This document shows positions 10,223 to 19,799 of a stretch of DNA of 64,000 nucleotides, piece after piece. The position numbers were made by a program, and so were the translations under genes. Location of the stretch: positions 7,278,756-7,342,755 of the forward strand of contig NC_088318.1 of assembly GCF_910592395.1 (NCBI RefSeq), read 5' to 3'. This DNA is from Lineus longissimus. Lineage: Eukaryota > Nemertea > Pilidiophora > Heteronemertea > Lineidae. Each line of letters starts with the position of its first letter. Position 1 is the first letter of the stretch. The notes under the pieces are model-generated. The model saw nothing but the letters and a program-made list of their open reading frames with translations. It made no database searches and was not told the origin of the DNA.

Positions 10223-13200
10223 ATGAGATGGTTTATGAACTTTGGACTCTCCTTGTGTACCCTTTTTCTAACATTTTCCTTATTTTTCAGCGTGGTCGGT
10301 GAGGCTCATCCCCTCGTGACGAGATCTGGCAGTGGTGACCATGGCCCTTTGCGTGATGCTACCTCTACATGCGGTTTGGTGAACTTTGGGATTGGTAATC
10401 TTAGAGTAGTTAGGGTAGTTACTAGGCCTACATGCACATTGCCATTTGTTGTTGACCCTTCATTCGACCTTGCGATGAATCGGTTACGGGAGTTGTGGTC
10501 GGGTACAACCCCCGAGAAGAAATCCTTTCAGGCTAAAGAGAGGGAGCTAAGGAGTGCTGTGTCGCAGTGGAGACGATGTGCAGCTTACGTTGATGCTTTG
10601 ACTGAAAATCATGGTGCGGCAGTTTTGAAAGCAGAGGGAGAGACTCTCACAGGTTATATGCGGCTGGTGGAGCAGGCTCACAAAGACTTGGAGTGTTGCA
10701 TCCAGGATCCAAGGGAGATCAACCAGAAGTTCGAGGAGTTGGAGGGCCACCACCACAATCTGATGTGTAGACTACACGCGATGGTGCGAGAGCTCGAGGG
10801 ATCGGCGACAGATAGGAAATCGGTCAAGAGTCGTAGCTCAATCAGCAGTGTATCCCGGAAGTTGGATATTGCAGCTCAGGCAGCCCAACTGAAGGCAAGG
10901 ATCAAGAATGTTGACAAACTTGCAGCGATCAAGGCGGAATTGGAGAAGACCGAGCTGGAAGCAGCACTTGATGTAGCAGAGGCGGAGATGATGGCTATCA
11001 ACTCGGTGGAGAAGCCTGGTGCCAGTGACCACGGTAATGGATCTTTACCTGAAATTGAGACACCCGCGGAGCGAAAGGCTAGAGTTGAAGAGTATGTTAA
11101 AAACCAGGACCCGCAGAGAGGAGTGTTTGTGGATCATTCCAGCAGCCAGGTTGCACCCCCTGTGGCCACTCCCCCTCAGGATAGGACTTTGAATGTGGAA
11201 GCACCCCCCTTTACCCCGGTGTCACCAAGGGGAAACGACCGAGAAATGGGATTGGAAGCAGTCATTTCCAAGTTTACAGAGCAAATAAATCTTTCACGTC
11301 TACCCACTCCGGAGCCAGCAATATTTTCTGGGAACCCCTTGGAATATCCAGCCTGGAACGCGGCTTTTGAGACCCTAATTGAAAGCAGAGGCATACCCCC
11401 GGCGGAACGGATGCACTACCTTAAAAAATACCTAGGCGGACCAGCGAAGGAGGCGGTTGAGGGATATTTCTTCCTGTCAGAGGTGGATTCTTTCAGCGAG
11501 GCAAGGAAAATCCTAAAGAAACGTTTTGGTGATCCGTTTGTTATAGGAAATGCTTTTAGGGAGAAATTAAAAGCCTGGAAGGTTGTTGAATCGGGCGATG
11601 GACCAGGATTGCGGAAATTGGCGGACTTTCTACGTCAATGCGCGGCCGCCATGAGAGTGGCCAAATACACACTCGGAATTCTAAATGATAAAAGAGAAAG
11701 TATGGAGATTTTGAAGAAGCTCCCCAATTGGCTTGCAAGCCGTTGGAATCGTAGTGTTTATAGATGGGTCAAGAGTCGGAGGGAGCGGGCTACGAGAGAA
11801 GGGACCCCTTTGGAAGAGGTGCCAGACTACCCCCCCTTTGAATTTTTCTTGGAATTTATGGAGGAAGAAGCAGAACTGCAATGTGATCCGGTGACGTCAA
11901 TTGGTGCATTGAGGAAACCAGGAACAGAAAACAAGAGGCTGTCCAACACCAAGGTGTTCACGAAAGGGACAGAGGCTAGAGCCTTAGCTACTGGCACTAC
12001 AGGAGCTATTGGGGGAAATGCAGGACACACTGGGAGCTCAGTTGTCAAAAGCTGCCTTTTCTGTAAACAGAGTCACGACTTGGATTCTTGTGGGAAGCTT
12101 CAGAAAGAACCAATGAAGAAACGAAAAGACTTCATTTTCAAGAATGGTGTTTGTTATGGATGTTTAAAGAAGGGTGCCCATCGTGCGAAGGATTGTAAAA
12201 ACCGGATCAAGTGCCGTCAGTGTCAGAAGCTTCATCCTACCATCCTACATGGGGACCAGAAGACTGATCCTAAGGAGACACAGAAACCGGAACCCGGACG
12301 AGACCCCCCGACAGAAGAGGCGACGACCCAGAAAAACGTGGTGCATGGCCAGGGGAAGAGTAAATCATCAATGATCTTGCCAGTGTGGTTATCGCATGAG
12401 GACAAACCAGGTGAGTATATGACCTACTGTATGTTAGACAGCCAATCAGACACTACCTTTATCTTGGAGCAGACTTTGAGTAAACTGGACATGAAAGGAA
12501 CCCCTACTAAACTGAACTTGTCCACCATGTCTAAGGAGAGACAGACAGTGGAGACTAGCAGGGTGAAAGGACTTCTTGTGAGAGGACTAAACAGTGAGCT
12601 CAAGATCAAACTTCCTGCTACTTACACACGCGAGATCATGCCGTCGAATCGCGACCATATTCCAACACCAAGCATCGCACGTGAATGGCCACATCTATGT
12701 GACATAGCAGAAAAGTTTCATCCCCAGCAATCTTGTGAAGTTGGTTTGTTGATAGGCTACAACTGTGCCAGAGCTTTGACACCGAGAGAGGTTGTTTGCG
12801 GAGCTGGTGATGAACCCTTTGCCCAAAAGACGGACCTAGGATGGGGAATCGTGGGCAATGTAGGACCAAGCAAGAATCCGGAGGATGTTTTCGGAACTAG
12901 CCATTGTCTCAAGACCTTCGATACTCAGTCGGATAAGTTGGTTTTGGCTGTCCAGACAATGAAGATTGATGAGGACCCTACCCCGAAACAGTTGTTCGAA
13001 GTGTTGACAAGGGACATAAAGTATGGAGATGAGGGTGAGGACAAGATGTCACAGGAGGACAGGAAGTTTCTTAATATATTGGAGGAAGGCATACATCGGA
13101 CCAAGGATGGACGTTATGAAATGCCACTCCCTTTGAAGACACCTGCCCCTGTTTTGCCCAACAACAAATCCCAGGCAGAGAAGCGTCTCAGACAATTGAG

Positions 13201-14758
13201 AGCCAGGTTGAGCAAGGATGAGACATATCGGACCAAATACACAGACTTCATGAATGATATGCTGGATAGCGGACATGCTTCAAAAGTTCCTCAGGATGAA
13301 GTAGACTCAGATAATCCAACGTGGTATATCCCGCATTTTGGAGTTGTCAACCCTGAAAAGAATGACAAAGTGCGCATCGTCTTCGATTGTAGTGCACGGT
13401 ACAAAGACACATCACTGAATGATAATCTGCTCCAAGGACCAGATCTTACAAACAGCCTCCTAGGAGTACTTATGCGGTTCCGGCAGGAGCCAGTGGCACT
13501 TCAGTGTGACATCAAGAAGATGTTTCTGAATTTTAGAGTGAACCCTGAACACAGAGATATGTTGAGATTCCTGTGGTGGCCAGACGGAGACTTGGAAAAG
13601 GAACCCACCATCTACCGTATGAATGTACACCTATTTGGAGCGACTTCGTCCCCAGGATGTGCCAATTTTGCCCTGAGACGTATGGCAGAAGACTACGAAG
13701 ATGAGTTTGGCTCCGTCATTTCAGATTTTGTGAAAAGGAACTATTATATGGATGATGGAATAGGTTCGACCAAAACCGATGAGGAGGCAAGAGGATTGTT
13801 CACTAAGAATAAAGCCATGTGTGGAAAAATAGGCCTGGAACTCCACAAAGTATTGTCTAATTCACCAGGAGTGATGCAGAGCATCGCAAAGGAAGATTTG
13901 GCACAGGGAGTAAAGGATCTGGATCTGTCAGTAGATACCCTACCTATAGAAAGGACACTAGGAGTATTTTGGTGCATTGAAAAGGACATCTTTCAATTTC
14001 GGATCACTTTAAAAGACAGGCCCTTTACTAGGAGAGGAGTATTGGCGACCATTGGATCAGTCTATGACCCTCTAGGGATGGCAGCGCCTGTTGTTCTTGT
14101 GGGAAAGAGGATCTTACAGGAGCTGTGTGCGGATGGGGCTGATTGGGACGACCCTCTCCCAGAGAATTTGCGAGCAAAATGGGAGACCTGGAGGTCTGAC
14201 CTATTGGATTTGGAACATGTGAGCATGTCCAGATGTTACAAGCCTCAGGATTTTGGAGAGCCGAATCTAATTCAACTGCATCACTTCTCAGATGCAAGCC
14301 AGCAAGGGCTAGGACAGTGTTCTTTCCTTAGGATGGTAAACTCTCAAGGCCAGGTGCACTGCAGCTACGTGGTGGGAAAAGCCAGGGTGACACCTATCAA
14401 GACAGTGACCATGCCCCGTCTGGAGTTAACAGCAGCGGTGATGTCAGCCAAGGCATCAGTCACACTTGGCAAAGAACTGGACTATAAAGTAGCAGATGAA
14501 CTTTTCTGGACGGATAGTCAAATCGTGTTAGGATATATCGCCAATGAGGCTAGGAGATTTGGTGTGTTTGTAGCAAACCGAGTTCAGCAAATAAAGGATC
14601 AGACAGAAACTGAGCAGTGGAAACATGTGAGAGGAGAGGAGAATCCTGCTGACGAAGGGTCGAGAGGTCTAACAGTGGAGGAAATGAAGGAATCCAAATG
14701 GCTAAAGGGACCCGGATTTCTCTGGGAGCAGGAGCTCCCCAAAAACACCATGACATGA
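10223..14758 (+). CDS. BEL/Pao polyprotein: gag, protease, reverse transcriptase, RNase H
   Basis: This 1511-codon ORF makes the capsid and replication enzymes of the retrotransposon. In order: a hydrophobic N-terminus (residues about 8-30) that looks like a signal or membrane segment; a charged helical gag (to about 580); zinc knuckles with C-x2-C and CYGCLKKGAHRAKDC near 610-680; an A17-type protease with LDSQSDTTF near 737; RT with CDIKKMF near 1097 and YMDD near 1174; and RNase H with FSDAS near 1355, LELTAA, WTDSQ and NPADEGSRG. The protease triad reads DSQ rather than the usual DSG or DTG. A TGA at 14756 ends the ORF in frame with the integrase that follows, so it is most likely a nonsense mutation in a single long polyprotein. 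A later Met could be the true gag start. Confidence 0.93.
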   Translation: MRWFMNFGLSLCTLFLTFSLFFSVVGEAHPLVTRSGSGDHGPLRDATSTCGLVNFGIGNLRVVRVVTRPTCTLPFVVDPSFDLAMNRLRELWSGTTPEKKSFQAKERELRSAVSQWRRCAAYVDALTENHGAAVLKAEGETLTGYMRLVEQAHKDLECCIQDPREINQKFEELEGHHHNLMCRLHAMVRELEGSATDRKSVKSRSSISSVSRKLDIAAQAAQLKARIKNVDKLAAIKAELEKTELEAALDVAEAEMMAINSVEKPGASDHGNGSLPEIETPAERKARVEEYVKNQDPQRGVFVDHSSSQVAPPVATPPQDRTLNVEAPPFTPVSPRGNDREMGLEAVISKFTEQINLSRLPTPEPAIFSGNPLEYPAWNAAFETLIESRGIPPAERMHYLKKYLGGPAKEAVEGYFFLSEVDSFSEARKILKKRFGDPFVIGNAFREKLKAWKVVESGDGPGLRKLADFLRQCAAAMRVAKYTLGILNDKRESMEILKKLPNWLASRWNRSVYRWVKSRRERATREGTPLEEVPDYPPFEFFLEFMEEEAELQCDPVTSIGALRKPGTENKRLSNTKVFTKGTEARALATGTTGAIGGNAGHTGSSVVKSCLFCKQSHDLDSCGKLQKEPMKKRKDFIFKNGVCYGCLKKGAHRAKDCKNRIKCRQCQKLHPTILHGDQKTDPKETQKPEPGRDPPTEEATTQKNVVHGQGKSKSSMILPVWLSHEDKPGEYMTYCMLDSQSDTTFILEQTLSKLDMKGTPTKLNLSTMSKERQTVETSRVKGLLVRGLNSELKIKLPATYTREIMPSNRDHIPTPSIAREWPHLCDIAEKFHPQQSCEVGLLIGYNCARALTPREVVCGAGDEPFAQKTDLGWGIVGNVGPSKNPEDVFGTSHCLKTFDTQSDKLVLAVQTMKIDEDPTPKQLFEVLTRDIKYGDEGEDKMSQEDRKFLNILEEGIHRTKDGRYEMPLPLKTPAPVLPNNKSQAEKRLRQLRARLSKDETYRTKYTDFMNDMLDSGHASKVPQDEVDSDNPTWYIPHFGVVNPEKNDKVRIVFDCSARYKDTSLNDNLLQGPDLTNSLLGVLMRFRQEPVALQCDIKKMFLNFRVNPEHRDMLRFLWWPDGDLEKEPTIYRMNVHLFGATSSPGCANFALRRMAEDYEDEFGSVISDFVKRNYYMDDGIGSTKTDEEARGLFTKNKAMCGKIGLELHKVLSNSPGVMQSIAKEDLAQGVKDLDLSVDTLPIERTLGVFWCIEKDIFQFRITLKDRPFTRRGVLATIGSVYDPLGMAAPVVLVGKRILQELCADGADWDDPLPENLRAKWETWRSDLLDLEHVSMSRCYKPQDFGEPNLIQLHHFSDASQQGLGQCSFLRMVNSQGQVHCSYVVGKARVTPIKTVTMPRLELTAAVMSAKASVTLGKELDYKVADELFWTDSQIVLGYIANEARRFGVFVANRVQQIKDQTETEQWKHVRGEENPADEGSRGLTVEEMKESKWLKGPGFLWEQELPKNTMT

Positions 14759-16399
14759 GATGTCACGCTCAGTCCTGACGACCCAGAAGTTAGGAAAGCC
14801 TGTGTTCATGCTGTGAGTGCAGAGGAGACAGGACCCAGCCCCCTAGATGACAAATGGCTCAGGAGATTTTCAAGTTTAGGAAAGGCCAAGAGGATTCTAG
14901 CGCTGTGCTTGAGTTTCATTCAAAGATGCCGAAATAAAGCCAAGGGGACAGATGGACATGGACCGGTAGTAAATGTAGCAGCCTTGGAGGAGAGCGAGAG
15001 AGTTCTTGTCAGGATTGTGCAAAACGAAGCGTTTGAAGAAGAAATACAAGCTCTCAAGAAGGATGAGCCCAATGGAATCAGAAGGACCTCTCCCCTCTAT
15101 CATTTGGATCCATACTTGGACAAAGAGGGAATTGTCAGGCTGGGTGGCAGATTGAGGAGAGCAAAAATCAGCCACAAGCACCCCATCATACTACCCAAGA
15201 AAAGTCAGTTGGGAAAACTGGTTGCATATCATCACCATGAAAAATGCGCTCACGGTGGCCGTGGGATGACCATAAATGAGATCCGGGCAAATGGTTACTG
15301 GATCCTAGGCATCAGAACTGCAGTGTCTCCATTAATCCATAGATGTGTAAGATGTAGGAAGGCAAGACGCAATGTTGAAACTCCCAAGATGGCTGACCTA
15401 CCCGTGGATAGGATAGAGGCAGGGGAAGGACCTTTTGAGTGTTGTGCCCTTGATATTTTCGGACCATGGACTATCCGGGAAAAGAGGAGTGATCTGAAAA
15501 GATATGGTCTGATGATAACTTGTTTGGCTGTCAGGGCAGTACACATAGAAACATTGAACTCCATGACAACGGATAGTTTTATCAATGCCTTGAGACGATT
15601 CTGTGCTATCAGGGGTCCGTGCCGTTTGATTCGGTCAGATCGGGGCAGCAACATAGCAGGGGCAGATACGGAGTTGAGAAAAGCTTGGGAGGGTATGGAC
15701 CACGAGAAAATACGGGACCATCTACTTACAGAAGGGGTTGATTATCATTATATGATGCCTAAGTTTGAGATGAGCTTCCCTAAGTCCAGTCATATGAATG
15801 GCGCTGTCGAGAGACAAATCCGAACAGTACGAGCAATCCTGAACCAGCTGTTGCAAAATAGAGCCCAACAACTGGATGATGAGGCGATAAGGACCCTCAT
15901 GGCTGAGGCAATGGCAATCGTCAATTGCAGGCCATTGACAGTGGAAAATTTGGAGGATCCGGGATCATTGCGCCCATTGACCCCAAATCACATACTTACG
16001 ATGAAGTCAAGACCAGTACTCCCCCCACCTGGTAACTTTGAGAAGGCAGACTTGTACTTGGCGAAGAGATGGAGGCGTGTGCAGGTTCTAGCTGAGGAAT
16101 TCTGGGACCGATGGAGGAGAGAGTTCATTTTAAATCTTCAGCAGCGTCGGAAATGGTGTGAATCCCGTGAAAATCTTCGAAAGGGAGATATTGTAATCGA
16201 GAAGGACGAAGATGTACCTAGAAACTGCTGGAAATTGGCGCGAATTACAGAAACCCACCCCAGTGAAGACGGCATAGTGCGCAAAGTTACGATTGTCACC
16301 GGAGACCGGAATCTGGCCCATGATGGGAGACGAGTCAAACCATTGGTAAGTTATGACAGGCCAGTGACCAAGCTGGTCCTTCTGTTGTCGGAAGAGTAA
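14759..16399 (+). CDS. BEL/Pao integrase region (after an in-frame TGA)
   Basis: The same frame continues after the TGA; the first ATG is at 14813 (528 residues). An HHCC zinc domain is visible (H-x-H...C-x2-C, with CVRCRKAR). A DDE core follows, with Asp in ALDIFGPW, Asp in IRSDRGSN and Glu in NGAVERQIRTVRA. The C-terminal end has the basic RRxWxxxRENLRKGDIVI type domain seen in BEL/Pao integrases. It inserts the cDNA copy into the genome. No internal damage was seen. On its own it lacks the normal N-terminal context, so function would need read-through or complementation by another copy. Confidence 0.92.
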   Translation, partial: DVTLSPDDPEVRKACVHAVSAEETGPSPLDDKWLRRFSSLGKAKRILALCLSFIQRCRNKAKGTDGHGPVVNVAALEESERVLVRIVQNEAFEEEIQALKKDEPNGIRRTSPLYHLDPYLDKEGIVRLGGRLRRAKISHKHPIILPKKSQLGKLVAYHHHEKCAHGGRGMTINEIRANGYWILGIRTAVSPLIHRCVRCRKARRNVETPKMADLPVDRIEAGEGPFECCALDIFGPWTIREKRSDLKRYGLMITCLAVRAVHIETLNSMTTDSFINALRRFCAIRGPCRLIRSDRGSNIAGADTELRKAWEGMDHEKIRDHLLTEGVDYHYMMPKFEMSFPKSSHMNGAVERQIRTVRAILNQLLQNRAQQLDDEAIRTLMAEAMAIVNCRPLTVENLEDPGSLRPLTPNHILTMKSRPVLPPPGNFEKADLYLAKRWRRVQVLAEEFWDRWRREFILNLQQRRKWCESRENLRKGDIVIEKDEDVPRNCWKLARITETHPSEDGIVRKVTIVTGDRNLAHDGRRVKPLVSYDRPVTKLVLLLSEE

Positions 16400-17064
16400 G
16401 TAGGTCCAATGCTTGCCTAATCATGGCTCCTGTGAGCGATTCATTGCTTGGCTGTCTGATAGGGTTGGCACTTTGGTAGTTGCATGTAGGTCAGTCTTCC
16501 CGGCTGCTTTCTTTGGGGTAGTAATAAGTGAGTTGCTAGTAAGAGAGGACATGAATTATGTCATTGTTTAGTTACCCTGAGTCTACAGTGAAATTTGAGT
16601 TGCAGGATGAGCTCCTGTAATCCGTCACCTCTGCCAGGTCCGTCAGAAAGGGGTGAGTATCTTTTTCTGGTTAGTCATTTATGATGTATAGCATGAATCA
16701 CTTTGGGGAGCCGAGTTCTCCTTTTCAACAGTGTTTAGGTTGCTGAACTGGTAGTGATTTTGCTGTAAAGATCACCTCCAGGTCACAGCCTGCCAAAGTT
16801 GGCATCACTTGTTGTCTTGTGATAGATATCAAACTTACAGCATAGTTGTGATGTTACGAAACTGTCATAGCGATTGCAATTTGCCAAAGATAATCAGATT
16901 TTAGGTTCAGTACAACTTAAAGCTGAACCGGGTTTTGTTTTTCTAGTCTTTCTATTTTGTTCAGCGAAAGTTTAAAGCTGAACTGGTTGTAAATATGTTT
17001 TGGTCTAAGGTTACGATACTTTTGTTACCCTTTCTGTGGATTAAAAAAAATCATAGATGATTTT
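16400..17064 (+). other. 3' untranslated part of the first BEL/Pao element
   Basis: 665 bases between the integrase stop and the polypurine-like stretch. No ORF of note was seen. Confidence 0.6.
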
Positions 17065-17073
17065 GGAGGGGTG
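17065..17073 (+). other. Polypurine tract-like sequence GGAGGGGTG
   Basis: A purine-rich run directly before the 3' LTR, where the plus-strand primer of LTR retrotransposons lies. Confidence 0.55.
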
Positions 17074-17940
17074 TGTAGTTGCGCTTCAATAATTTGAAAG
17101 TGCGCCCTGGTGCGAAAACTTCCGGATACGGAACCTAGGTGATTGCGCGCATGCGCTCTGGGCATTAGCCATTGTTTGCGTTTTTTGTCCCAGCGTCCCA
17201 GCGGGACTCCTTTTAAATACACGAATTTGAGACAATCCAAGAGGTATGTTGGCATTGTGCTAGGCCTACGTGAAAGATTAATATGTACAGATCTCCCGTA
17301 TCTTGTCCGCAGAATATGACTTTTGGTGCAGCTCGAGTATTTGAGAACTTTGTGAAGCGAACCTGTCTTCGACAGGCCCACATTTTTTCCCGCCACTGAC
17401 GCGTGAGAGTTTTCAGTAAAACCCCTGGTTTATCGCCCTTTTGAGGCGGGTTTCATGTATTTTGTCACGGTCTATGCATGCCTGACGTTGCTTACTGAGA
17501 ACCCCAGTATGTTTTTTAGTGCCTGTTTTTGTCAGAAACGAGTATTTAGCCGAAGCCATGCTCTATTTCTTGAGGTCACGTGACCGCGCACTTCTGGCCA
17601 TTTGCTTTGGATAGTTCGCCACTAGGGTTGTAGATGGCACCACTGAGCCTTAGAGAATTTCTAAGAGAAACTTTGGTTTTTCTTGCTAACCTTGCTGTAG
17701 TTTTGGAGACTACCCTCTTATAGAAAATCTTGTAGCCTTTGATGAACCTTTTGCCTTATTGTATTGTATTTGTTTGGTTACAGATTTCACGACTCCTTTT
17801 GTACCGACTCTTTGGAGCGGATTGATGTTAACTCATGATATCACCAGCATTTGAGCAAATAAAGACCAGTCTTTATAGTAACCATACGAGTCCGTCGAGT
17901 CCTTGGAACCAGATAGTCCCTGCTGGGTGCTGCGGCCACA
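17074..17940 (+). repeat. 3' LTR of the first BEL/Pao element
   Basis: 867 bases, the same length as the 5' LTR and matching it by eye. It is followed by the GAGGG duplication at 17941-17945. Confidence 0.93.
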
Positions 17941-18018
17941 GAGGGTGACGCGAACACTCAACCGATACGTGTAAACGTTAATTTCTTCTCCCTCTGTGAT
18001 AGAGCCCTGACGTTCCAT
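17941..18018 (-). pseudogene. 5' part of the small ORF split by the BEL/Pao element
   Basis: An ATG at 18018 opens 26 codons that reach the right border of the retrotransposon at 17941. The frame matches that of 8840-8635 once one target duplication is removed. The ATG lies 92 bases downstream of the structural-like gene on the same strand, the usual spacing in this cluster. No known domain was recognised. Confidence 0.65.
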
Positions 18019-18109
18019 CTGTCGCTTAAAAATGATTCTGTCCTGGGTTTTTTATGATTTGTGCTATTTACAAGGCCAACGGGTAATCTAGCTCTCGTCT
18101 GCCTTTCAT

Positions 18110-18481
18110 CTAGTGGCGCCGCTGGCGTCGAATGTGTAATGTCACAATGACTTTACCGAATTTAAAATCGATTAGATTTCCCGTATCGTCGCAAATGTTA
18201 ATTTCTATGAATTGAAAAAACTTTGCACTCAGGGGTCTGTAGCGTATTCTTTCAAACGATTTGGAGAGATATTTGCCGTGTTCTTCCGGGCGTGTGGGTA
18301 TCGTTCGTAGCAAGGGGACAAAAACGTTTCCCACTTCTGTTGGCTTTACTAAATTCGAGTAAAAGAATAGTGCATACTTCGAGGACATCAAATCACATTT
18401 TCGTTCCGCTACAACGCGATAAAAACGCCTCGACAGAGGGGGTAAATTCACGGCTGCCTGATCTCCTTGTAAACTAGACGT

Positions 18482-18513
<32 letters not shown>

Positions 18514-19192
18514 TACTTTCGTCTGACCTGCCAAAATCATCGCTTGTAAAAGTGCGATCGGTGTTCCCTCCTTCGGAACTTTTTTTGCCCACAAGAGGGC
18601 CCGCCGTCACTGGGTTTCCTTGGCCGAATGTTCCCCCAATACTGTCTTTGCCAACAGTGTGTACTGGTGTCGTTTTCTTAGCCTTAGAATTACTCTTGGG
18701 TATAATAATTTTTCCATCGACGTGAAAATATTTCGCCTTCGCAAAACCGAGCACTTCTGCTAAGTAAGTGTCCATCAAAATGGCTTCGCCGTGTCTCAGT
18801 TTTATGGCTACGTGTTGGCCCCGCGTGAGAAGAAAATCACCGCTCCACTGAACTGGTTTCTGTCTATTTAGCGCCGTTATCAAATCTTCAATTGACGAGA
18901 CTCATTTTTCGCTCTGCGCGCAGGCATCAAGCAATACGGGCGCTTTGTCGGGTTCGTTTAAATCTGCCAGCGCTATCTGGTAAGTACACCTCTTAACGTT
19001 GATCTCGCTCGACCAAGAATGTGCGTAGTAGACCTCCGCGATGCCACATTCGTATGCAAAAGGCGACATCGTGAAATCGAGCGGCTTCGCCAAAGGAATC
19101 CTAAAATTCGAACTAGTGTTGGGCCGACTTCCCCTTTGTACGGGCGTATTTGAGGGGCACACGATATACGTATCTTGTTCCTGCTCCTCCAT
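18110..19192 (-). pseudogene. Conserved structural-like protein of the virus-like cluster, one nonsense codon
   Basis: The ATG at 19192 opens a frame that meets a TGA at 18902-18904 and stays open in the same frame to 18110 (about 360 codons in all). The N-terminal part has PNTSSNFRIPLAKPLDF and later AEVYYAHSW. The C-terminal part has FFYSNLVKPTEVGNVFVPLL and IEINICDDTGNLIDFKFGKV. From memory, this pattern is shared by uncharacterised proteins found beside DNA_pol_B_2 genes in many invertebrate genomes; I infer a virion or structural role but cannot show it. A run of nine GAT codons (18482-18508) gives an acidic Asp tract in the middle. The TGA may be a point mutation; two separate proteins are the less likely alternative. 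Confidence 0.6.
18482..18510. repeat. ATC/GAT trinucleotide run encoding an Asp tract
   Basis: An uninterrupted run of ATC/ATG-type triplets on the plus strand reads as poly-Asp in the minus-strand structural-like gene. It is part of the coding frame and also a likely slippage-prone microsatellite. Confidence 0.85.
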
Positions 19193-19263
19193 TTGGTCAC
19201 GATTAAAGTAAGCTATCCTTGAAATATTCTTAGTAAATGGTAGGCGTCTAGCTATTGTCTCAG

Positions 19264-19722
19264 TTAGATTTTGACGTAGTAAGACCCTTCCTCTGGTACG
19301 AAACAGAATATATCTTGCATGGCGCGATAGGCGACAAGATCTATTTGTAAACCCGAACGAAGGATAGAGTAACTCTTCTCTTGTGTTTTCTTTCTTTCAT
19401 CAGGAGATGTGTTCTTTCTTATCAATTGTTTGCTTACTAATGATTGCAACGAAAACAATAAAAGATCAGGTAGTGCAAAAGCTCTTTGCATCGTCTTCCA
19501 ACAGGGACAGTCGACTCTACATAGGGGGCAGAGATTCCCAAAATGACAGACACGTTCTAATACATCTTTGATCGAAGTCAAGGCAAAATCTGGACATCGG
19601 CAACTCTTATTTAGCCTACTAGTATAATGCATGTCTGATGCCGCAGTAGACTTTAGTGAACGGCTCCACCCCAAATCATGGGGCTTCTTTTTCAAAACAT
19701 CAGAGGAGAATTGTGCTCTCAT
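19264..19722 (-). CDS. Unrecognised Cys-rich ORF of the virus-like cluster
   Basis: This intact 152-residue ORF starts at an ATG at 19722 and lies between the dUTPase (78 bases upstream) and the structural-like gene (72 bases downstream), all on the minus strand. Residues about 41-75 hold CRCPDF and later CHFGNLCPLCRVDCPCW. This cluster of Cys with C-x2-C and C-x-C spacing could bind zinc. The rest is basic and helical. I do not recognise a family. Its placement and intact length suggest a real gene rather than a chance frame. Confidence 0.5.
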   Translation of the reverse strand: MRAQFSSDVLKKKPHDLGWSRSLKSTAASDMHYTSRLNKSCRCPDFALTSIKDVLERVCHFGNLCPLCRVDCPCWKTMQRAFALPDLLLFSLQSLVSKQLIRKNTSPDERKKTQEKSYSILRSGLQIDLVAYRAMQDIFCFVPEEGSYYVKI

Positions 19723-19799
19723 AGTGACAACAACACAACTGTACTTTGAGCGTTACATTTGGATGGTCCGTTTTTATCACAAGCTCATTTCACGGCTTC

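Larger units (their letters stand above)
8841..17940 (+). mobile_element. BEL/Pao LTR retrotransposon, nearly intact (9.1 kb)
   Basis: The element has 867-bp LTRs at 8841-9707 and 17074-17940, each starting TGTAGTTG and ending GGCCACA, with a GAGGG target duplication outside. By eye the LTRs show no difference, so the insertion is recent. The polyprotein order gag, aspartic protease, reverse transcriptase, RNase H, integrase (protease before RT, integrase last) is the BEL/Pao arrangement. The only lesion noticed in the coding region is one in-frame TGA at 14756-14758. A purine-rich stretch, GGAGGGGTG at 17065-17073, directly precedes the right LTR and suits a polypurine tract. It inserted into a virus-like gene, and its own genes run on the opposite strand to that cluster. 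Confidence 0.95.

Noticed and set aside
14759-16399. Integrase as evidence for a Polinton/Maverick alongside the polymerase
   Set aside because: It lies between BEL/Pao LTRs in the same frame as a BEL/Pao RT, and on the opposite strand to the viral cluster. It belongs to the retrotransposon.
18482-18510. Plain microsatellite
   Set aside because: It is in frame as an Asp tract in a protein-like ORF, so it was kept as part of that gene.
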